12,971 bases of DNA from Thermoplasmata archaeon (GTDB lineage Archaea; Thermoplasmatota; Thermoplasmata; Thermoplasmatales; Thermoplasmataceae). The notes beneath the pieces were generated by a model. It saw only the letters and a program-made list of their open reading frames with translations. It searched no databases and was not told the DNA's origin. A program made the position numbers and the translations under genes. The stretch spans positions 1 to 12,971 of the forward strand of contig JAKAAU010000013.1 of assembly GCA_021802165.1 (NCBI GenBank). Reading direction: 5' to 3'. Below are positions 1 to 4,912 of this stretch, in pieces; positions within the stretch are counted from its first letter, which is position 1, and each line of letters begins with the position of its first letter.

Positions 1-2
1 AA

Positions 3-1493
3 GAACTTGCGAAAACGGCACCACTTCATAAGGTAGTTCTAGATATGGTAATAAAAAATCTTCCAAATCCAGCAGTTGCACAGAAATACAGAATTCCTCA
101 GATATGGCATGGCGATCTTAACAGCGAGATCGGGAAGGCCATGGAAATGTGCGACGACAATGGTCCAGTTACCATGATGATAACCAAAATTCTTATAGAT
201 CCACATGCAGGAGAAATAGCTGTTGGACGAGTTTTCTCTGGAATAATCAGAAAGGGAAGTGAATTATACGTTACAGGGGCGGGCAAATCCAAGGTTCAGT
301 TATTATCAATGATGGTGGGCCCTGATAGGATATCAATTGATGAAATAGCCGCAGGTAATATTGCTGCTGTTGTTGGACTCAAGGGCGCAATCGCCGGTTC
401 AACAGTATCATCAAGTCAGGAAATGGAGGATTTTGAACCCATGTCTCATTATTCAGATCCAGTGGTTACACTCGCCATCGAGGCAAAGCATACTGCCGAT
501 CTTCCCAAGCTTATAGATGTTTTGAGATCCGTTTCCAAGGCAGATCCTTCAATACAGGTTGATATTAATCAGGAAACGGGAGAACATCTTATATCTGGTA
601 TGGGAGAGTTACATCTGGAAATTACAATGTACAGGATAAAAAATGATTACCATGTTGAGGTTGTAACCTCAGCACCACTGGTTGTATACCGTGAAACCGT
701 TGATAAAACCGGAGGCCCATTCGAGGGTAAATCTCCCAATAAGCATAATAGATTCTATTTCAAGGTAGAACCACTTCCAGAAGGCGTTGTGCTGGCTATT
801 CTTGATGGTAAAATACCAGACGGGTCAAAAATAAAGGATAAAAAGGCGGTTGCAGCAATACTCGAAGAAGCAGGCCTCGATCATAACGAGGCAAGAAGTC
901 TGGTGTCGGTGCACGGAATCAATGTAATGTTAGATATGACAAAGGGAATACAGTATCTGGATGAAACCATGGAGCTGCTCATAGAATCATTCAATGAATC
1001 TCTGGACAAAGGGCCACTGGCAAATGAAAAAGTATACGGAGTGAAGGTAAGTTTAATGGATGCCAAACTTCACGAGGATAGCATTCACAGGGGTCCGGCA
1101 CAGGTTATACCTGCTGGCAGGAACTCAATATACGGTGCAATGTGCCAGGCCGGGAGGGTTCTTATGGAGCCCATGCAGAAGGTTTACATAAGTGTTCCAC
1201 AGGAACTAATGGGGCCAGTCACCAGTGAGCTCCAGCAGAGGCGTGGTGTTGTTGAGGATATGCAGCAGAACGGTGATGAAATTACCGTTATAGCAAATGC
1301 ACCTGTATCCGGTATGATCGGCTTTGCATCCGCAATAAGAAGCGCCACAGGTGGAAAGGCCATATGGAGTTCTGAGAATTCTGGATACCAGCGTGTACCT
1401 TACGAACTTCAGGCCGGCATAGTTGCAAAAATAAGGGAAAGGAAAGGACTCAAGCCGGAGCCTTACGACGAGACCTACTACTCCTCTCTTTAA
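3..1493 (+). CDS. fusA: Translation elongation factor 2 (EF-2), C-terminal part; 5' end outside window
   Basis: Archaeal EF-2 is the GTPase that moves tRNA and mRNA through the ribosome. The open frame runs from base 3, so the ATG at 45 is internal; about 496 of roughly 730 residues are present and the GTP-binding domain is missing. The visible part starts at the G-domain/domain II junction (VIKNLPNP, then a domain II barrel with DPHAGEIAVGRVFSG), continues through domain III (SGMGELHLEI), and reaches domains IV and V. Domain IV carries LHEDSIHRGPAQVIP, whose His (codon 1086-1088) matches the His modified to diphthamide in archaeal and eukaryotic EF-2, the ADP-ribosylation target of diphtheria toxin. 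No frameshift or internal stop is seen. The gene ends at TAA, followed by a T-rich spacer. Identity is near certain. Confidence 0.97.
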   Translation, partial: ELAKTAPLHKVVLDMVIKNLPNPAVAQKYRIPQIWHGDLNSEIGKAMEMCDDNGPVTMMITKILIDPHAGEIAVGRVFSGIIRKGSELYVTGAGKSKVQLLSMMVGPDRISIDEIAAGNIAAVVGLKGAIAGSTVSSSQEMEDFEPMSHYSDPVVTLAIEAKHTADLPKLIDVLRSVSKADPSIQVDINQETGEHLISGMGELHLEITMYRIKNDYHVEVVTSAPLVVYRETVDKTGGPFEGKSPNKHNRFYFKVEPLPEGVVLAILDGKIPDGSKIKDKKAVAAILEEAGLDHNEARSLVSVHGINVMLDMTKGIQYLDETMELLIESFNESLDKGPLANEKVYGVKVSLMDAKLHEDSIHRGPAQVIPAGRNSIYGAMCQAGRVLMEPMQKVYISVPQELMGPVTSELQQRRGVVEDMQQNGDEITVIANAPVSGMIGFASAIRSATGGKAIWSSENSGYQRVPYELQAGIVAKIRERKGLKPEPYDETYYSSL

Positions 1494-1542
1494 CCAAATT
1501 TATTTTGCATAATATTTTATTTTTTAATGTATTACATTTTTT
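1494..1542 (+). promoter_or_regulatory. T-rich EF-2 3' end and threonine-synthase-like promoter
   Basis: This 49-base spacer contains several T runs, typical of archaeal U-tract termination after EF-2. It also holds a TATA-like stretch at 1511-1521 centred about 27 bases before the next ATG (1543). That spacing suits a leaderless transcript; there is no Shine-Dalgarno sequence before the ATG. Confidence 0.45.
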
Positions 1543-2559
1543 ATGAAATCTGTATGTCTAAACGGGCATCCCAGAATTAAATATGAATTAAGATGCACCA
1601 TTTGTAAGGAACCTTTTGAATTAATTCCGGATAAAAAGTTCACGGATAATCTGGAACTTAATTTTGATTATATTACCAAAAAAGTAACTCTCGGAGAAGT
1701 TTTTACCCCCATAGAGGATCTGAACAGCAGTTTAGCACTCAAACTGGATTATTTTTCTCCCACCTATTCATATAAGGATAGAGGTACTAAAAACCTTATA
1801 TCATATATAAAAACCAATGAAAAGGAATTCCATGTAACTTCCATTAACGAGGATTCATCGGGCAATGCAGGCGCTTCTGTGGCAGCATATGGAGCACGCG
1901 CAGGCTATAATGTAAATATATATGTTCCAGCAAATGCAAATGAAAATAAGTTAAAGCAGATAAGCAGTTACGGTGCCAATATTATAAAGGTTGATGGAAC
2001 AAGAGATAACGTACAGGAAACTGCCGAAAAATCTCCAGGATTTTATGCTTCACACATACTCAATCCAGAATTCCGTGATGGAATCAGAACACTTGCATAT
2101 GAAATATTTCTCCAGTCATCAACGATGCCGGACAATATATTCGTGCCGGTTTCAGCAGGAACTCTGTTATCCGGACTTTATAGTGGTTTATCCCATCTTT
2201 ACAGTTCCGGTGAGATTGACAGAATTCCTAAAATTATCGGGGTGCAACCGGAAAATATTTCACCACTATGCTCCAGGGTAAATGAATTAAAGTATAACCC
2301 TGATAACAATCTCTCATCGATTGCCGATGCACTTGTTGCTAAACGTCCTTTACTGATGAAGTTAATGATGAGAATAATGAGAGATGGAAACAGCTGTGTA
2401 TCAGTATCAGAAAATGAAATCATCGAGGCCAGAAAAGATCTGGCTCTTAAAGGTTTTTACGTAGAATACAGCTCTGCCACGGTTTATGCCGCATATAAGA
2501 AAGCCCATTATACTGGAAGGTCTATACTGGTACTTACAGGAAACGGGTTAAAAAATTAA
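1543..2559 (+). CDS. Threonine synthase-family PLP-dependent enzyme (ThrC-like)
   Basis: This is a fold-type II PLP enzyme most like threonine synthase, which converts O-phosphohomoserine to threonine. At 338 residues it fits, if slightly short, the archaeal and Thermus enzymes. The N-terminus has a small zinc-ribbon-like set (C5, H9, C18, C21), as seen in many threonine synthases. The PLP Schiff-base lysine is K78 in SYKDRG. A substrate/cofactor loop follows at SSGNAGAS (residues 105-112), then the nucleotide-type fold segment AAYGARAGYNV. VSAGTLLSG (about 204-212) takes the place of the phosphate-binding glycine loop, and the C-terminal LTGNGLKN is the usual threonine-synthase ending. The SAGT loop is not the common Gly-rich form, so a related PLP lyase (for example threonine dehydratase-like or cysteate synthase-like) is possible. 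The gene stands alone and converges on the OsmC gene with a 4-base overlap. Confidence 0.8.
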   Translation: MKSVCLNGHPRIKYELRCTICKEPFELIPDKKFTDNLELNFDYITKKVTLGEVFTPIEDLNSSLALKLDYFSPTYSYKDRGTKNLISYIKTNEKEFHVTSINEDSSGNAGASVAAYGARAGYNVNIYVPANANENKLKQISSYGANIIKVDGTRDNVQETAEKSPGFYASHILNPEFRDGIRTLAYEIFLQSSTMPDNIFVPVSAGTLLSGLYSGLSHLYSSGEIDRIPKIIGVQPENISPLCSRVNELKYNPDNNLSSIADALVAKRPLLMKLMMRIMRDGNSCVSVSENEIIEARKDLALKGFYVEYSSATVYAAYKKAHYTGRSILVLTGNGLKN

Positions 2560-2972
2560 CGGTAATCCTTGCCGTTTATGGTATAATAATAGGACACCGG
2601 TATTCCCGCATTCTTTACAGTAAGGGACACTGAACAGTACTTTTCCAGCGAAAGGTTTATGGCTTTTTTCACAGAATCAGGATCCACATTTCCCTGGAAG
2701 ATGTAATGTATTTCCCCATATTTTAACATCTTCGGGTCAGTATCTCTTTTTTCTGCACTAACTTCACATCTATAATTTTCCACATCCTTCCTCATCTTTT
2801 TGAGTATATTCAATACATCATCGCTGCTACATGCGCCCATGGCAAGCATTAAAAGTTCTGTTGGTGAATGGTATTCATCGTTTCCAACGACAGAATTTTT
2901 TATTTTCACGTCATATTTGCCATCGTCTGAAATAAATCCTATATCCTTATCAAACTTAAATGACACTTTCAT
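2556..2972 (-). CDS. OsmC/Ohr-family peroxiredoxin-like protein
   Basis: OsmC-family proteins are small dimeric thiol peroxidases that reduce organic hydroperoxides in the cytoplasm. The 138-residue length is typical. The two redox cysteines of the family are visible: C48 in AMGACSSDDV, on the central helix, and C113 in EKYCSV. HSPTELLMLAMGAC matches the family pattern of a short turn followed by the catalytic helix. The N-terminus (KVSFKFDKDIGF) forms the usual first beta hairpin, and the protein ends at NGKDYR. The start is supported by a TATA box about 24 bases upstream and no Shine-Dalgarno, implying a leaderless transcript. It lies just downstream of a Phr-like regulator and hsp20 on the same strand but has its own promoter, so it looks like a neighbouring stress gene rather than an obligatory operon member. 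Confidence 0.88.
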   Translation of the reverse strand: MKVSFKFDKDIGFISDDGKYDVKIKNSVVGNDEYHSPTELLMLAMGACSSDDVLNILKKMRKDVENYRCEVSAEKRDTDPKMLKYGEIHYIFQGNVDPDSVKKAINLSLEKYCSVSLTVKNAGIPVSYYYTINGKDYR

Positions 2973-2990
2973 ATTATGTAGTATGTAATA

Positions 2991-3000
2991 TCTATATAAA
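2991..3000 (-). promoter_or_regulatory. TATA box of the OsmC gene
   Basis: Read on the minus strand this is TTTATATAGA, a close match to the archaeal TATA element. Its centre is about 24 bases before the OsmC ATG (2972), placing transcription start at or next to the start codon. It lies in the 39-base gap behind the regulator gene. Confidence 0.6.
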
Positions 3001-3011
3001 ATGTTTAAGAA

Positions 3012-3593
3012 TTACAATGAGATGAACTTCCCTATAATACTTTCTACCATTTCCTCGGGGAGACCGGTTTCATTGGCCACCTCTGAGAAATCGAGTTTTT
3101 CAAGGTACTCATAAATTACCTTTCTGTAAAACCCGTCGTATTCTGAAGCCTTTTCACGTAGTTTTTCAATTATTAAGTCCTTCTTTCCCACCAGTTCGCT
3201 TCTCTTTCTATCTATGCTTTCTATTTCATCATTTATTGATTTAAGTGTACCAATCAGACTCAGTGAAGTTCCATTAATATCCTCTTCAGGATAGTTTATT
3301 TCACTTTTCTTTATTCCCATAAAATTTCTGGAATAGTCTATTGTTATCGTTGAAAACCCCATTGATTTATACACTTTCCTAGGGGGACCAATTGTGGATG
3401 GTATGCTTCCACTGGTTGATATAAATCCAAGTTTTTCAAGAATATCAAGCTGTTTGTTTATAGCCTGCTGTGAAACCCCTATCATCTTGCTTAATTCAAG
3501 GGCATACGAATCATAATTTGCCAGTGTTTTTAACATCTCTCTTCTGGTATTATTCTCCAGCGCCATTAAAATATTCCATAATTCATCATCCAT
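3012..3593 (-). CDS. Phr-like winged-helix (ArsR-type) transcription regulator
   Basis: This 193-residue DNA-binding protein resembles Phr, the heat-shock repressor of Pyrococcus. Residues about 8-60 form an ArsR-type winged helix: ENNTRREMLKTLANYDSYAL, then the recognition region GVSQQAINKQLDILEKLGFI. PRKVYKSMGFSTITI (71-85) would be the wing and linker strand. Residues about 108-165 are rich in charged heptad-like sequence (IESIDRKRSELVGKKDLIIEKL), consistent with a coiled-coil dimerisation helix as in Phr, and the tail has one more short helical unit. It follows hsp20 on the same strand after 30 bases, with a weak GGTG Shine-Dalgarno before ATG 3593, so co-transcription and autoregulation through the hsp20 promoter are plausible. 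The Phr assignment rests on layout, length and the hsp20 neighbour; the ligand or signal is unknown. Confidence 0.82.
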   Translation of the reverse strand: MDDELWNILMALENNTRREMLKTLANYDSYALELSKMIGVSQQAINKQLDILEKLGFISTSGSIPSTIGPPRKVYKSMGFSTITIDYSRNFMGIKKSEINYPEEDINGTSLSLIGTLKSINDEIESIDRKRSELVGKKDLIIEKLREKASEYDGFYRKVIYEYLEKLDFSEVANETGLPEEMVESIIGKFISL

Positions 3594-3599
3594 AAAAAC

Positions 3600-3630
3600 A
3601 CCAGAAAAAATAAAAATAGATTTTTAATCT
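3600..3630 (-). terminator. Possible weak terminator at the hsp20 stop codon
   Basis: On the minus strand AGATT-AAA-AATCT (3618-3630) is a 5-base inverted repeat spanning the hsp20 TAA. It is followed by T-rich DNA (3600-3617), matching U-tract termination. The stem is short and A/T-only, so any termination is probably partial, allowing read-through into the regulator gene. Confidence 0.35.
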
Positions 3631-4163
3631 ATCTTAACTGCCTTTCCACTACCTTTGCCGTTCAATTTTTTAATGGTTATATCAAGGACGCCGTTAGTAA
3701 ATTTTGCTATTACACTATCAATGTTCACTCCAGTGTTAAATTCTATGTTTTTATAGTATTTCCTGGGTCCTTTATCGACCTTTAGTTCTATATTGTTTTC
3801 ATTTACAACCAAGTCTATATCCTTTTTGTCCACTCCGGGTAATTCATATGTTATGTAAACGTTTTCCTTGTCTTCATTAAGGTCTGTAAGTGGCTCTCTG
3901 TAACCTTCCTGTGTTTCGTTTTTCTGACCTATAGCATTCCTCGGTACGTTTCCGAATTCTTGGAAAACCGGCTTTCCGTCAGGCCCAACCTTATAACTGA
4001 ATCCATAGACATAAGGACCCATTATCTTACTATTTGTATCATCCTTCATTATGGATTCCCAGAATCTGGCAATTTCCTTGTTAATTTTTCTCATATCAAG
4101 CCCAAACTCGTCATACATGTCGTTAAATATATCATCCCAATCATCATCTCTTCTTCCATTCAT
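3624..4163 (-). CDS. hsp20: Small heat shock protein Hsp20 (alpha-crystallin family)
   Basis: Hsp20 proteins are ATP-independent holdases that bind unfolding proteins in the cytoplasm. The 179-residue protein has an acidic N-terminal arm (1-45), the archaeal Hsp20 segment MGPYVYGFSYKVGPDGKP followed by EFGNV (48-73), then an alpha-crystallin domain from about residue 90 (PLTDLNEDKENVYITYELPG) to 166. The domain includes the signature FTNGVLDITI. The C-terminal KAVKID carries the V-x-I form of the I-x-I oligomerisation motif. The start was set at the ATG at 4163, not a TTG at 4184. A strong Shine-Dalgarno (AAGGTGAT, spacer 4) precedes this ATG, and the TTG would lie inside the inverted repeat. 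It is unusual here in having a real leader with a ribosome binding site; most neighbours look leaderless. The likely partner is the downstream Phr-like regulator. Confidence 0.94.
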   Translation of the reverse strand: MNGRRDDDWDDIFNDMYDEFGLDMRKINKEIARFWESIMKDDTNSKIMGPYVYGFSYKVGPDGKPVFQEFGNVPRNAIGQKNETQEGYREPLTDLNEDKENVYITYELPGVDKKDIDLVVNENNIELKVDKGPRKYYKNIEFNTGVNIDSVIAKFTNGVLDITIKKLNGKGSGKAVKID

Positions 4164-4167
4164 TATT

Positions 4168-4175
4168 ATCACCTT
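4168..4175 (-). promoter_or_regulatory. Strong Shine-Dalgarno of hsp20
   Basis: Read on the minus strand this is AAGGTGAT, an excellent match to the archaeal anti-Shine-Dalgarno. It stands four bases before the ATG at 4163 and decides that start over the upstream TTG. Confidence 0.75.
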
Positions 4176-4200
4176 AGTTAACAACCATTAGTTGTTAACT
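4176..4200. promoter_or_regulatory. Perfect 10+10 inverted repeat, candidate hsp20 operator
   Basis: AGTTAACAAC (4176-4185), a 5-base spacer, and GTTGTTAACT (4191-4200) are exact reverse complements. The hsp20 TATA element is centred near 4220 on the minus strand, so transcription should start near 4194, inside the right arm. A dimeric repressor bound here would block RNA polymerase loading. Phr of Pyrococcus is known to bind across the transcription start of its hsp20 promoter, so the adjacent Phr-like protein is the natural candidate. Only part of the repeat would be transcribed, so a DNA operator is favoured over an RNA hairpin. Confidence 0.65.
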
Positions 4201-4215
4201 GTATATTACTAACTC

Positions 4216-4224
4216 ATATATAAA
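4216..4224 (-). promoter_or_regulatory. TATA box of hsp20
   Basis: Minus-strand TTTATATAT in an A/T-rich block. It predicts transcription start about 26 bases downstream, near 4194, giving a leader of about 30 bases that includes the Shine-Dalgarno. Confidence 0.6.
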
Positions 4225-4248
4225 TATTTATTTTATCTAAAAGAAATA

Positions 4249-4264
4249 TATAACTATAGTTATA
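4249..4264. repeat. 16-base perfect palindrome upstream of the hsp20 TATA box
   Basis: TATAACTATAGTTATA is its own reverse complement. It sits between the dCMP deaminase stop codon and the hsp20 promoter, about 25-45 bases upstream of the TATA element. It could be an activator site, or part of the deaminase transcript end; in such A/T-rich DNA chance is also possible. Confidence 0.4.
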
Positions 4265-4280
4265 AAATAAACCAAAAAAA

Positions 4281-4799
4281 TTAATCTTCTCCAACTTTGT
4301 GTATGTATCGGACGCCAATCATGGATTCTACTTCACTATCAGATAGATTGAACTTTCTGATTTTTATATCACTCTCTAGCAACATCAATTCAGCAAGATC
4401 ATCAGGATAACCTTCAGCAAATATAATTTCATCAATATGTGAATTCATAATCATTTTAGAACACACCACACAGGGATGGGTTGTAACGTATATCTTCGAT
4501 CCTTTAATTGATGAACCATTAACGGCTGCCTGTATTATGGCATTCTGTTCTGCATGCAATCCCCTGCAAAGTTCATGCCTTTCACCGGATGGTACACTCA
4601 GCTCATCCCTTATGCATCCAACTATATCACAATTAACTGTGTGAGCTGGTGGTCCATTATATCCAGTTGCCAGTACATTGTTATCCCTGACAATAACAGC
4701 CCCAACCTTCCTTCTTGTACAGTTAGAACGGGATGCAGCAAGGTATGCCATACGCATGAAATACTCATCCCATGATGGGCGCTTTAAATTTTCTTCCAT
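4281..4799 (-). CDS. Deoxycytidylate (dCMP) deaminase family zinc enzyme
   Basis: dCMP deaminases convert dCMP to dUMP, feeding thymidylate synthesis. The 172-residue protein has the cytidine-deaminase zinc signature: HAEQNAI (H82, catalytic E84) and HPCVVCSKM (C110, C113). The front half carries the family segment TRRKVGAVIVRDNNVLATGYNGPP, shown here as TRRKVGAV (28-35) and ATGYNGPP (44-51). Extra Cys/His residues (C27, C57, C62, H75, C78) resemble the second structural zinc site of ComEB/T4-type dCMP deaminases. The start at 4799 was preferred to a longer frame beginning at 4841 because a TATA box at 4821-4830 lies inside those extra codons, about 27 bases before this ATG, and the extra residues are hydrophobic and not family-like. 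It is divergent from alaS. The exact substrate (dCMP versus another cytidine nucleotide) is inferred. Confidence 0.9.
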   Translation of the reverse strand: MEENLKRPSWDEYFMRMAYLAASRSNCTRRKVGAVIVRDNNVLATGYNGPPAHTVNCDIVGCIRDELSVPSGERHELCRGLHAEQNAIIQAAVNGSSIKGSKIYVTTHPCVVCSKMIMNSHIDEIIFAEGYPDDLAELMLLESDIKIRKFNLSDSEVESMIGVRYIHKVGED

Positions 4800-4820
4800 A
4801 TTGTATAAATAGATAATAAG

Positions 4821-4830
4821 CATATAAATA
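4821..4830 (-). promoter_or_regulatory. TATA box of the dCMP deaminase gene
   Basis: Minus-strand TATTTATATG centred about 27 bases before the ATG at 4799, implying a leaderless transcript and supporting the shorter start. Confidence 0.6.
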
Positions 4831-4878
4831 TTATTTATCATTATGAATTACAGCTGTTATAAATAATCAGCATGACAA

Positions 4879-4890
4879 TTATATTTATTT
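4879..4890 (+). promoter_or_regulatory. TATA element of alaS
   Basis: TTATATTTATTT lies about 24-34 bases before the alaS ATG (4913), with no Shine-Dalgarno between, so the alaS transcript is probably leaderless. The 113-base region 4800-4912 therefore holds two back-to-back promoters and no gene. Confidence 0.55.
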
Positions 4891-4912
4891 ATGGAGTTGC
4901 ATTATATGTAGA

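Noticed and set aside
4164..4184. Longer Hsp20 start at a TTG (seven extra residues)
   Set aside because: It would begin inside the operator-like inverted repeat, while the ATG at 4163 has an ideal Shine-Dalgarno.
4800..4841. Longer dCMP deaminase with 14 extra N-terminal residues
   Set aside because: The promoter TATA box lies within those codons and they do not resemble the family.
4891..4911. Six-codon mini-ORF just before alaS
   Set aside because: It is out of frame with alaS, has no ribosome binding site, and is upstream of or at the predicted start of transcription.
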